Assembly: GCF_003008695.1 (NCBI RefSeq)
Contig: NZ_PXZT01000001.1
Span: forward strand, 1 to 64,000
Source of the DNA: Trichococcus alkaliphilus
Lineage (GTDB): Bacteria; Bacillota; Bacilli; Lactobacillales; Aerococcaceae
Reading direction: 5' to 3'
Length of the DNA stretch: 64,000 nt
A program made the position numbers and the translations under genes. Within the stretch, counting starts at the first letter, position 1. The number at the start of each line of letters is the position of its first letter. Of this stretch, positions 8,871 to 17,397 are shown in pieces. Below the pieces are notes generated by a model that saw only the letters and a program-made list of their open reading frames with translations, was not told the origin of the DNA and did not search any database.

Positions 8871-10520
8871 TTATTCTTCGATATACGCTCTGCTCAGGTC
8901 AAATTCATTCCCAACGGAATTGAAGATGATGCCCTTCAGTTTAGGGTTTCTCAGCTGGGTTTCTGCTTCCTGGTAAAGCGGGATGATCGCTGCATCTTCC
9001 ATGATCAGCTTGTGGGCAGCCATCAAGTCAGCCCAGCGTGCTTCAGGATTGTTTGCGTTCGTAGTTTTTGAAGAATCGATCAAAGCATCAAATTCCGCAT
9101 TCGCATATTGTCCTTCGTTATAAGCAGATGTGCTGTACAACAAGTCCATATAGTTGATTGCGTCAGCGAAATCCGCTCCCCAACCGGTCTGCAACAAGTC
9201 GAATTCATCTTGATTCGCCAATTCCAAACGGTTTTTCTTCGGTACATTGCGCAATTCTACAGAGATGCCTTCCAAGTTATTTTGGATTTGTCCTTGGATA
9301 TATTGGCTGATTTTTTTGTTCTTTTCATCATCGTCCCCAACCAAGGAGAAAGTGATTTCTTCTACGCCTAATTCAGCTTTGGCTTCAGTCCAAAGTGTTT
9401 GTGCTTTTTCCAGATCATAATCCAGATAAGAGCCGGCTTCAGCGGCAAAGTCTTCGCCGGTCGTCGGGTTGCTGACAAAATCAGCTGGCAGGAAGCCCCC
9501 GATTGCTGTCGAACCGTCGCCGATGACGCTATTGACCAATTCATCGCGATTGATGACAAGTCCGATCGCTGCTCTCAGCTTCGCATTTTGCAGGTAGACG
9601 TTGTCGTGGTTGAATTCGATGTACGCCGTGCGGGCTTTTTTCTGAACGACTACGTTAGGATCAGTCGCCAATTGCTTAACCAATTCGCCGGTCACTTGTG
9701 CGTTGTCGACTGATCCTTGTTGGAACAGATTCACGACTGTGCTCGTTTCTTTGATTACTTGAACATTGACTTCTTCCAACTGGACTTCGTCTGCTGCATA
9801 GTAATCTTCGTTCTTCACCAGATCCCAAGTCAGGCCAGTGCCGTCCCAGTTCTCGATAGTGAATGGTCCGTTAGCCAAAATGTTTTCGCTGCTTGTTCCG
9901 TACTTATCGCCTTTTTCAGTCACAAATGCCTCGTTTTGCGGGAAGAATGCGCTGAATGCCAATAATGATTCGAAGTATGGAGTCGGCTGCGTCAACTCGA
10001 TTGTGATTTCAGTGTCGCTGACTGCCGTTACGCCCAACTCTGCAGGATCCATTTCTCCAGCCATGATTTCATTGGCGTTCTTGATGGTTTCAGCCAAGTA
10101 AGCGTAGGATGCGCCCGCTTCCGGATCAACCAAACGTTGCCAAGCGAATACGAAATCGTTCGCTGTCACAGGCTCTCCGTTTGACCAGACAGCATCATCG
10201 CGGAGTTTATAAGTATAGGTCAAGCCATCTTCCGAAACAGTGCCGGCTTCGGCTGCGATTGCGGGTACAGGCTCTCCGTCTGCATTGATTTTCAATAAGC
10301 CTTCGATCGCGTGGCTGATGTAGTTCGAACTGTTGATGTCCGTCATCAGCGTTGTATCCAATGTCGCCAATTCAGTCGGTGCCGTATAATTGACAACTTG
10401 TCCGCCTGCGCCCTCACTTGCTGTATTTGCTGCGCTATCGTCCGTTGCGCCGTCTCCTCCGCAAGCCGCCAAGATGACAGCTGTTGTAGCTAAAATGAAA
10501 GAACTTTTCAATCTCCTCAT
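8871..10520 (-). CDS. oppA: oligopeptide ABC transporter substrate-binding lipoprotein (first OppA)
   Basis: A 549-residue family 5 solute-binding protein, lipid-anchored outside the membrane to capture peptides for OppBCDF. The signal peptide ends in lipobox LAAC (Cys20), followed by a Gly/Asp/Ser linker. The family 5 signature lies in the first 150 residues (LRDDAVWSNGEPVTANDFVFAWQ region) and the fold runs to the end. It follows oppF but is separated by a terminator and a candidate promoter, so it can be expressed apart from the transporter genes. It is clearly homologous to the second copy at 15362-17038 but well diverged. RBS AGGGGAG precedes the ATG. Confidence 0.9.
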   Translation of the reverse strand: MRRLKSSFILATTAVILAACGGDGATDDSAANTASEGAGGQVVNYTAPTELATLDTTLMTDINSSNYISHAIEGLLKINADGEPVPAIAAEAGTVSEDGLTYTYKLRDDAVWSNGEPVTANDFVFAWQRLVDPEAGASYAYLAETIKNANEIMAGEMDPAELGVTAVSDTEITIELTQPTPYFESLLAFSAFFPQNEAFVTEKGDKYGTSSENILANGPFTIENWDGTGLTWDLVKNEDYYAADEVQLEEVNVQVIKETSTVVNLFQQGSVDNAQVTGELVKQLATDPNVVVQKKARTAYIEFNHDNVYLQNAKLRAAIGLVINRDELVNSVIGDGSTAIGGFLPADFVSNPTTGEDFAAEAGSYLDYDLEKAQTLWTEAKAELGVEEITFSLVGDDDEKNKKISQYIQGQIQNNLEGISVELRNVPKKNRLELANQDEFDLLQTGWGADFADAINYMDLLYSTSAYNEGQYANAEFDALIDSSKTTNANNPEARWADLMAAHKLIMEDAAIIPLYQEAETQLRNPKLKGIIFNSVGNEFDLSRAYIEE

Positions 10521-10553
10521 GTAACTCTCCCCTTTTTCTCTTCGTATTTTAAT

Positions 10554-10582
10554 ATTATACTACAAATAATCAGCATATTCCA
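10554..10582 (-). promoter_or_regulatory. candidate promoter of the first oppA
   Basis: On the minus strand a perfect TATAAT (10554-10559) is preceded after 17 bases by TGGAAT (10577-10582), a weak -35. It sits between the oppF terminator and oppA, about 35 bases upstream of the start. Confidence 0.5.
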
Positions 10583-10646
10583 TAAAATATGGGAATTATT
10601 ATCATATAAAATTCATAAACTCTTCATTTCATTAATTTTATATGGC

Positions 10647-10678
10647 AAAAAAGCCCGGAACAAGTTCCAGACTTTTTT
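10647..10678 (-). terminator. terminator after oppF
   Basis: Arms 10647-10661 and 10664-10678 pair along their whole length as minus-strand RNA (two G-U pairs) and end in a run of six T. The hairpin starts 2 bases after the oppF stop. Because the wobbles pair only in minus-strand RNA, it is built for that direction. Confidence 0.8.
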
Positions 10679-10680
10679 TA

Positions 10681-11625
10681 TCAATAATTTTCGTATTTGG
10701 CTTTCAATACGGGAACATCGGACTCGCGGCAATATACAAAGTGCCCTGGAACGATTTCTCGCATTGCTTCCGGCTCACCATTCTCTTCACGCGGAACATA
10801 AGTGAAGCGGGTGCGGTTGCGCTCATACACCGGATCCGGCAGCGGTATGGCCGATAACAGGCTTTCCGTATAAGGATGTAAAGGTTTGTTGTAAACGTCG
10901 TCTGCGGGCGCTAATTCGACCAATTTACCGAAGTACATAACGCCGATGCGGTTGCTGATGTACTTGACCATGGACAGATCATGCGCGATGAACAAGAAAG
11001 TCAGTTTCTGTTTTTTCTGCAATTCCATCAGCAGGTTGACCACTTGAGCCTGAATGGATACGTCCAAAGCCGAAATGGGCTCATCGGCAATGATCAGTTT
11101 TGGATTCACCGCCAAGGCTCGGGCGATTCCGATACGCTGTCTTTGACCACCGGAGAACTCGTGCGGATAACGGGAAGAATGGTCTTTGTTCAATCCTACC
11201 AGATCCAACAATTCCGCAACCCGGTCATCGACTTCCTTCTCGGTAGTCGCAAGTCCGTGGATCTTCAATCCTTCAGCAACGATGTCGCGGACTTTCATAC
11301 GTGGATTCAAGGATGCATACGGATCCTGGAAAATCATCTGCATATCTTTACGGAAAGCCAGTTGCTCTTTTCTGTCATGCAGCGTATGGATTTCGGTGCC
11401 ATCAAAAAAGATTTCACCAGAAGTCGGGTTGTACAAGCGGATGATTGCGCGGCCGGTCGTCGTTTTTCCGCAACCAGATTCGCCTACCAAGCCGAGTGTT
11501 TCGCCTTCATAGATATCAAAGGAAACATCGTCAACAGCGCGGACTTCATTCTTTGTGCCGACGTTGAAATACTGCTTCAAGTTTTTTACTTCGAGAATCT
11601 TTTTCTGTCCTGTTGTATCATACAT
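10681..11625 (-). CDS. oppF: oligopeptide ABC transporter ATP-binding protein OppF
   Basis: A 314-residue cytoplasmic ATPase, one of two that drive the Opp peptide importer. Walker [10 protein letters not shown] is at 48-56, then signature [15 protein letters not shown], Walker B LIIADEP, and the C-terminal oligopeptide/dipeptide (oligo_HPY-type) region [14 protein letters not shown]. Its ATG overlaps the oppD stop by one base (TAATG), indicating translational coupling. Last gene of the oppB-C-D-F transcript. Confidence 0.93.
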   Translation of the reverse strand: MYDTTGQKKILEVKNLKQYFNVGTKNEVRAVDDVSFDIYEGETLGLVGESGCGKTTTGRAIIRLYNPTSGEIFFDGTEIHTLHDRKEQLAFRKDMQMIFQDPYASLNPRMKVRDIVAEGLKIHGLATTEKEVDDRVAELLDLVGLNKDHSSRYPHEFSGGQRQRIGIARALAVNPKLIIADEPISALDVSIQAQVVNLLMELQKKQKLTFLFIAHDLSMVKYISNRIGVMYFGKLVELAPADDVYNKPLHPYTESLLSAIPLPDPVYERNRTRFTYVPREENGEPEAMREIVPGHFVYCRESDVPVLKAKYENY

Positions 11626-12770
11626 TACAGCAGTCCTCCTTTCTCAGTGATTTTCGGATCGATAGCTGGGCCTTTACCATGAGGCACTACAGCCGGTTCC
11701 TTATCTGCAGTGTCCATCACTTTCAATTCATCGGAAGGAGCAAGTTTCATTTCTGAGAAAGTCGCCTGTCGGTTCACGATGCCCTCTGGAGGATTCACGG
11801 AAGGTGCGTCAGGATGCAACAACCAAGTAGCAGCCGAATGGGTATCGGATACCTTAAAGAACGGCGGATCGTACAAGGTGTCGATCTTCATTGCATATTC
11901 GCTCCGTGGTGCAAAAGCATCACCAGTCGGAGGATCCAATAAATCCGGGGGTGTCCCTGGGATCGCATAGAGCGATCCTGCAGTGTCCAATGTTGGCATC
12001 GAGCTCAACAGTCCCCATGTATAAGGGTGTTGCGGATTGTAGAAAATTTCATCGACAGTCCCTACTTCGACGATTTTACCGGCATACATGACGGCTACAC
12101 GGTCTGCAACGTTCGCCACTACACCCAAATCATGGGTGATGAAAATGATCGATGTCTTGATTTTCTGCTGCAGATCCTTCATCAACTCGAGGATTTGCGC
12201 TTGGATCGTAACGTCAAGTGCTGTTGTCGGTTCATCGGCAATCAGAATATCCGGGTTGCAGCCCAGAGCGATCGCGATGACGATCCGTTGGCGCTGACCG
12301 CCCGAGAATTGGTGCGGGTACTGTTTCATTCTTTTCGCAGGGCTTGGGATGCCCACTAGCTGCAATAATTCTTCAGCTTTTTTGTAGGCTTCCTCTTTGC
12401 TGATATTTTGGTGTTTGATGATCGGTTCTGCGATCTGCTTGCCGATTTTTTGAGTCGGATTCAAAGAAGTCATCGGATCCTGGAAAATCATTGCGATTTC
12501 CGAACCACGGATCTTCTGCATTTGTTTTTCGGTTTTGTGCACTAAATCTTCGCCCTTGAACAAGATTTCACCGTGTTCAATGTTGGCGTTGTTCGCCAAT
12601 AGACGCATGATGCTGCGGCTAGTCACTGATTTACCAGAGCCGGATTCACCAACGATGGCTAATGTTTCACCTGGCTTCAGATCAAAACTGACGCCACGGA
12701 TAGCTTTTACTTTACCTGCATAGGTATCAAAAGTAATTTGTAGGTCTTTTACTTCCAATATATTTTCCAT
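11625..12770 (-). CDS. oppD: oligopeptide ABC transporter ATP-binding protein OppD
   Basis: A 381-residue ATPase subunit of the peptide importer. Walker [10 protein letters not shown] is at 41-49, followed by signature [15 protein letters not shown] and Walker [13 protein letters not shown]. After the usual oligo_HPY region it has a tail of about 55 residues rich in Pro, Glu and Lys, making it longer than many OppD proteins. AGGAGG precedes the ATG; 11 bases separate it from oppC. Confidence 0.93.
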   Translation of the reverse strand: MENILEVKDLQITFDTYAGKVKAIRGVSFDLKPGETLAIVGESGSGKSVTSRSIMRLLANNANIEHGEILFKGEDLVHKTEKQMQKIRGSEIAMIFQDPMTSLNPTQKIGKQIAEPIIKHQNISKEEAYKKAEELLQLVGIPSPAKRMKQYPHQFSGGQRQRIVIAIALGCNPDILIADEPTTALDVTIQAQILELMKDLQQKIKTSIIFITHDLGVVANVADRVAVMYAGKIVEVGTVDEIFYNPQHPYTWGLLSSMPTLDTAGSLYAIPGTPPDLLDPPTGDAFAPRSEYAMKIDTLYDPPFFKVSDTHSAATWLLHPDAPSVNPPEGIVNRQATFSEMKLAPSDELKVMDTADKEPAVVPHGKGPAIDPKITEKGGLL

Positions 12771-12781
12771 CTGGTTACCTC

Positions 12782-13828
12782 CTAATCTCTCATTTTTGGA
12801 TCGAACGCGTCACGAAGTCCATCAGCCAATAAGTTGAAGCAAATCATGATGACGCTCATGATTCCGGCTGGATACCACATCAGATGCGGCAAGAAACGGA
12901 ATGTCTTGTAACCATCGTTGATCAATGTACCAAGCGATGCATTCGGAGCAGGAATACCGATACCGATAAAGCTCAGGAATGCTTCGAAGAAGATTGCCGA
13001 TGGAATGGAAAACATAACTTGAATGATGATGACACCCGCCAAGTTAGGCAGAATGTGTCCGAAGGCAATTTTCATCGGTGATTGACCCAACGTGCGGGCA
13101 GCCAGGATGTATTCCTGATTTTTCAGTTTCAGGGTTTGCGCTCTGACGACACGCGCCATCGAAAGCCATTCAGTCAAAGCCAAAGCAATGATGATGGAAC
13201 TGATGCCGGGTTTCAGAACAAGCAACATCAAAATAACGACTACCAAGTTAGGCACGCCGGAAAGGATTTCCAGGATACGTTGCATGATATTGTCGACTTT
13301 CCCGCCCAACCAGCCGGATGTCAAACCATAGACAACGCCGAGTGTCAGGTTGAATAAAGCTGCCATAAAAGCGATGAATAAGGATACGCGGGTACCGTAA
13401 AGGATCCGCGACAACAAATCGCGTCCCAAGCTGTCCGTACCGAGGTAGTAGTAAACATCCTCTGGAACGTTGGATGCTTCGTACTTATCGATAACGACGC
13501 CATTCTGCTTCACTGTTCCATTCAGTCCATTGATGTCGATGCCGGGAATCTTCGGTGGCATATTTGCGTACTGGACAGTTTGCGCATTCGGGTCATGCGG
13601 TGCGATGACTGGAGCCAACAAGCTGGACATGGTGATGATGATCAAGATGACCAAACTGACCATCGCTACTTTATTTTTCTTCAGACGGCGCCAAGAATCT
13701 GCCATGAAGCTCAGGGAAGGCGCCGAGATTTTTTCTTTATCCTGCATGCTTGACTCGGATGCCGTTTCGAAAAGGTCTTTCGTGATTGTCGGCATCGCTG
13801 TTTTATTGCGTAATTCATTTTCACTCAT
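12782..13828 (-). CDS. oppC: oligopeptide ABC transporter permease OppC
   Basis: A 348-residue inner-membrane permease. It begins with about 50 hydrophilic residues, then a first membrane helix, an extracytoplasmic loop, and the BPD_transp_1 domain with five further helices. The ATPase-contacting EAA loop reads EYILAARTLGQSPMKIAFGH. RBS GGAGGGG precedes the ATG, which lies 2 bases after the oppB stop. Confidence 0.92.
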   Translation of the reverse strand: MSENELRNKTAMPTITKDLFETASESSMQDKEKISAPSLSFMADSWRRLKKNKVAMVSLVILIIITMSSLLAPVIAPHDPNAQTVQYANMPPKIPGIDINGLNGTVKQNGVVIDKYEASNVPEDVYYYLGTDSLGRDLLSRILYGTRVSLFIAFMAALFNLTLGVVYGLTSGWLGGKVDNIMQRILEILSGVPNLVVVILMLLVLKPGISSIIIALALTEWLSMARVVRAQTLKLKNQEYILAARTLGQSPMKIAFGHILPNLAGVIIIQVMFSIPSAIFFEAFLSFIGIGIPAPNASLGTLINDGYKTFRFLPHLMWYPAGIMSVIMICFNLLADGLRDAFDPKMRD

Positions 13829-13830
13829 GC

Positions 13831-14775
13831 TTATTCCCCTCCTTCTGTAGCGACTCTGATACGAGGGTCGATGATACCATAAAGAATGTCAACCAACAAA
13901 ATGACGATGACCAACATGGTCGAATACATCATCGTAACGCCCATGATTGTCGGATAATCATTCGTCAGGATGGATTTTACGAATTGTTCCCCGATGCCAG
14001 GGATGGCAAAAATATTTTCAACTACCATCGAACCTGTCATCAAACCGACTGTCATCGGGCCGATGATGGTGACCAACGGAATCAACGCATTACGGATACC
14101 GTGTTTGAACGCGACTTCCCAACGGCTCAGACCTTTCGCTCTGGCGAGTTCGACATAGTCGCTGCCCAATACGTCGACCATTTCGGTTCGCATGAACCGG
14201 GCCGAATCGGCCAGCGGGGATATGCTCAACGCGATCGTAGGAAGGATCGAAGAACGGAAACCATCATTCCACAAGGCGATCGGCAACACTTTCAGCCACA
14301 CGCCGAATACCAATTGAAGAATAACTGCAAAAACAAAGTTAGGGATCGAACGGCCGACGATGGCTGTCAAAGTGGCAACTGTGTCCACCCAAGTCCCCTG
14401 TCTCATCGCTGCGATCACACCCAGCACAATGCCGAGGATCGTTCCTATGATAACTGCTTGAAGCCCTAATTGCATGGAGGGTCCTATTCTGCTGCTCAGC
14501 AAATCCGTAACCGGAGTATTGTTGAACTGGAACGAAACACCCAGGTCTCCACGTATTAGTCCAAAAATGTAGACTGCGTATTGGACCAGAATCGGTTTAT
14601 TCAGTCCATACTTCTCATTCATGATAAAAATTTGTTCTTCAGATAACTTGTCTTGGTTACTGTATGGTGTACCCGGCAAAGCTTTCATCAGAAAAAAAGT
14701 TATCGATGCAATCAAAAACAACGTAATTGCCATATATAAAATACGCTTGCCGATGTACTTTGCATAACTTTTCAT
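13831..14775 (-). CDS. oppB: oligopeptide ABC transporter permease OppB
   Basis: A 314-residue permease that pairs with OppC to form the peptide channel. One N-terminal helix is followed by a loop and five more helices in the BPD_transp_1 domain; the EAA loop is DYVELARAKGLSRWEVAFKH. It is the first gene of the oppBCDF run. GGAGGATG precedes the start. A TATACT motif on the minus strand about 55 bases upstream could be its -10, but I see no good -35. Confidence 0.92.
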   Translation of the reverse strand: MKSYAKYIGKRILYMAITLFLIASITFFLMKALPGTPYSNQDKLSEEQIFIMNEKYGLNKPILVQYAVYIFGLIRGDLGVSFQFNNTPVTDLLSSRIGPSMQLGLQAVIIGTILGIVLGVIAAMRQGTWVDTVATLTAIVGRSIPNFVFAVILQLVFGVWLKVLPIALWNDGFRSSILPTIALSISPLADSARFMRTEMVDVLGSDYVELARAKGLSRWEVAFKHGIRNALIPLVTIIGPMTVGLMTGSMVVENIFAIPGIGEQFVKSILTNDYPTIMGVTMMYSTMLVIVILLVDILYGIIDPRIRVATEGGE

Positions 14776-14944
14776 CGTTTGTCATCCTCCATTGTATAGT
14801 TATTTTGTAAATAGCACCTGATAGTATATCATATTTAAATATACAAAAAAGAAAATGAACACAAAATCAAATCATATTTTAATTGAGTTTTCTTTCTTTT
14901 TTTTGTACATTTAAAATTGAGAAAACAAAAAGGAGCCAAAATAA

Positions 14945-15307
14945 GTGAACCTCACAAAAAAAAACGTACTTGTTTCATTATTCATTTTTATATGTGCATT
15001 GGTGTATCAACTGATTAAATTTGGATCCTTAAGTTGGACCGAAACATCCAACATCCTATTCATGATAGCGGGTCTTTTATTGGTCATCGGTTTATCCGGA
15101 CTCGTGTTGGCTTCCGGAAGTTTCGACTTCTTTCACTTCAGCGTCAGAAAAACGCTCAGAAGAGAGCCTAAGGAGGATGGCTTCAAAGAACCATTGAATC
15201 CGCATGCTTTATCATCTTCCGTCGGGAAAAGTTATCAAAATGTCCTGACTATCGGTCTGTTGTTGTTGGGGATCAGCATTTTCTGTCTCTGGGATTATAT
15301 TTTTTAA
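14945..15307 (+). CDS. small membrane protein, DUF3899-like
   Basis: A 120-residue protein with three hydrophobic segments (about 8-25, 36-55 and 98-117) and a basic/acidic stretch between the second and third (FHFSVRKTLRREPKED). The layout resembles the DUF3899 family of Firmicutes; function is unknown. The start is GTG at 14945 with AGGAG about 10 bases upstream. It is transcribed opposite to the opp genes that flank it, diverging from oppB and converging on the second oppA. Confidence 0.65.
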   Translation: MNLTKKNVLVSLFIFICALVYQLIKFGSLSWTETSNILFMIAGLLLVIGLSGLVLASGSFDFFHFSVRKTLRREPKEDGFKEPLNPHALSSSVGKSYQNVLTIGLLLLGISIFCLWDYIF

Positions 15308-15314
15308 ATAAAAC

Positions 15315-15351
15315 ATCCATCCGGCATGAATGTATGCCAGATGGATTTTTT
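15315..15351. terminator. bidirectional terminator between the DUF3899-like gene and second oppA
   Basis: Arms 15315-15327 and 15334-15346 pair with one C/A mismatch around a 6-base loop. T run follows on the + strand, and the minus strand continues into a T-rich stretch, so it can serve both convergent genes. Confidence 0.75.
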
Positions 15352-15361
15352 ATTGCCTTAA

Positions 15362-17038
15362 TTAATCCACGTTCTGTGTTCCAGAATTTGAAGCCCATTT
15401 ATAGGAGTAGTCAGCACCGACTAAGTGCTCGCCCAAATCTGTTACATACGGTTTTTGCAGAACTGCGTAAGAACGTTGATACAGAGGTGCGATACCCGCA
15501 TCTTCCATCAAGATCTTTTCAGCAGCAAGCAGGCTAGCCCATCTTGCATCAAGGTCAGTCACGTTTGTGCGTGCTTCATCGATCAAAGCATCGTATTCAG
15601 CATTGGAGTAACCGGATTTGTTGTTGCCGTTTTCTGTCTGGAACAATTCCAGGAAGTTGATTGGGTCAGCATAGTCAGCTCCCCATCCAGCTAATTCGAT
15701 ATCGTATTCGCCGGCGGTATCAGCTTCAAGACGGACTTTGAAAGGTACATTACGCAAAGTTACTGTCAAGCCAGGCAGGTTTGTCTGTAATTGACTTTGC
15801 AGGAATTCAGAAGAACGTTTCGCATTTTCTGTGTCATCGCTCAACAATTCCAAAGTGATGGATTCAACACCCAATTCAGCCAAGCCTTGTTCGAAGTATG
15901 TTTTAGCTTCTTCAGCATTGAAAGTCAGAAGATCGCCATTTTGTTCACGGTAGTCTTCGCCTGTTGAAGGGTCCAAAGCAAGTTTTTCAGGAACCAATCC
16001 GTTTGCAGGGATAGAACCGTTTTGCAATACAACATCAGCATAAGCTTGTTTGTCGAAAGCCATAGCTAAAGCTTTACGGATGTTGGCATTCTCTAAAGGT
16101 GTGCCTTCTCTTTGTTGGTTGAATTTCAAGTAGAATACAGAAGAAGTCGGCATTGTGTGCACTTCAGGATCGCCGGTTCTTTGTGCTACGTATTCACCAG
16201 TCAAGATCATGCGGTCGATTGCGTCTGTATCATACAGATTCAAAGCAGTGGAAGTTTCTTTGATGACTTCTACGTTGATTGCATCCAATTTTACAGCGTC
16301 TTTATCCCAATACTCTGCATTAGGTTCATAGGTCCATGATAAGCTCGCTGCATCCCAGTTAGCTAAAACAAATGGTCCGTTGTACAATAAAGCATCACTG
16401 CTTAATGCATATTGGTCGCCTTGTTCTTCAACAAATGCTTGATTTTGAGGGAAGAACATAGCCAATGTCAAAAGATCTTTGAAGTATGGCACTGGAGAAG
16501 TCAATGTGATTTCCAGCGTTTTTTCGTCGATCGCTTTGACGCCTAATTCTTCAGGCCCAACTTCGCCAGCCATGATTTCAGTTGCGTTAGCGATAACGCC
16601 GTCCATCATGTAAGAATATGAAGCAGCCGATGCAGGATCAACCAATTTGCGCCATGAATAAACAAAGTCTGCTGCCGTTACAGGCTCACCGTTTGACCAG
16701 TTTGCTTCATCACGGATAGTGAAAGTGTAGACCAAACCGTCTTCGCTGACTGTAGGATCTTCTGCTGCGATTCCTAATTCAACCGTTCCGTCCAAACCTT
16801 GGCGATACAGACCTTCGTTTACGTTGCTTAAAGCAGTAAATGCAACTGTATCTGTAGCCTGCACAGAATCCATTGTAGGAATTTCAGCGCTTTCAACCAG
16901 ATTTAACACCTGACCACTGCCGTTCGCACCTGCAGACTCTGATGAATCGGCCGTGCTTCCCTCTCCGCCGCATGCAGCTAATACAAGTGCGGAGCTTAAA
17001 GATAATAACACTAAAGATGAAAGTTTCTTGTTGCCCAT
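15362..17038 (-). CDS. oppA: oligopeptide ABC transporter substrate-binding lipoprotein (second OppA)
   Basis: A 558-residue family 5 peptide-binding lipoprotein, lipobox LAAC with Cys23, Gly/Ser-rich linker, then the SBP_bac_5 fold (LVYTFTIRDEANWSNGEP region near residue 100). It shares domain layout and many motifs with the OppA at 8871-10520 (DFVFAW/DFVYSW, YFESLL/YFKDLL, DFADAINYMDL/DYADPINFLEL), so the two are paralogues that probably feed the same permease with different peptide preferences (inferred). A GGGGG RBS precedes the ATG. It has its own transcription unit, separated from oppB by a + strand gene. Confidence 0.9.
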   Translation of the reverse strand: MGNKKLSSLVLLSLSSALVLAACGGEGSTADSSESAGANGSGQVLNLVESAEIPTMDSVQATDTVAFTALSNVNEGLYRQGLDGTVELGIAAEDPTVSEDGLVYTFTIRDEANWSNGEPVTAADFVYSWRKLVDPASAASYSYMMDGVIANATEIMAGEVGPEELGVKAIDEKTLEITLTSPVPYFKDLLTLAMFFPQNQAFVEEQGDQYALSSDALLYNGPFVLANWDAASLSWTYEPNAEYWDKDAVKLDAINVEVIKETSTALNLYDTDAIDRMILTGEYVAQRTGDPEVHTMPTSSVFYLKFNQQREGTPLENANIRKALAMAFDKQAYADVVLQNGSIPANGLVPEKLALDPSTGEDYREQNGDLLTFNAEEAKTYFEQGLAELGVESITLELLSDDTENAKRSSEFLQSQLQTNLPGLTVTLRNVPFKVRLEADTAGEYDIELAGWGADYADPINFLELFQTENGNNKSGYSNAEYDALIDEARTNVTDLDARWASLLAAEKILMEDAGIAPLYQRSYAVLQKPYVTDLGEHLVGADYSYKWASNSGTQNVD

Positions 17039-17397
17039 ATTTCTTTTCCCCCATTCCCTCTGTTTCTATAATTTCTATAGTAAGGTTAATTATAGTTCTG
17101 ACTGATATTAAAATCAAGTTTGGGAATTTAATAAATTGATTAAAATTAGATTAATATATTCATATTTTCACTTTTTTTGAGTTTATATATCGATATTAGA
17201 TATATATTGAGAATCTCACACGGCATGTAAGAACATCCGAAAAATAATGTAAGCGAAGCCAAATGTTGTCAAAACAGCAAAAACAGCTGGCGAACATTTG
17301 TTTATTAAGAAACATTGATTTAATATATGAATATTGATATATTTGCATGATAAAGAGATATTCAATCGTTTTCACAAAAAAATAGACGCAACTCTCT
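17039..17397. other. AT-rich gap between second oppA and pullulanase
   Basis: There is no credible gene here. The right part must hold the 3' end of the pullulanase transcript and the left part the promoter of the second oppA, but I found neither a clear terminator nor a clear -35/-10 pair. TGTAAGCGAAGCCA at 17248-17261 resembles a catabolite-response element with two mismatches, a weak match. Confidence 0.4.

Noticed and set aside
17248-17261. Catabolite-response element near the second oppA
   Set aside because: Two mismatches to the consensus and not aligned to a visible promoter; kept only as a remark.
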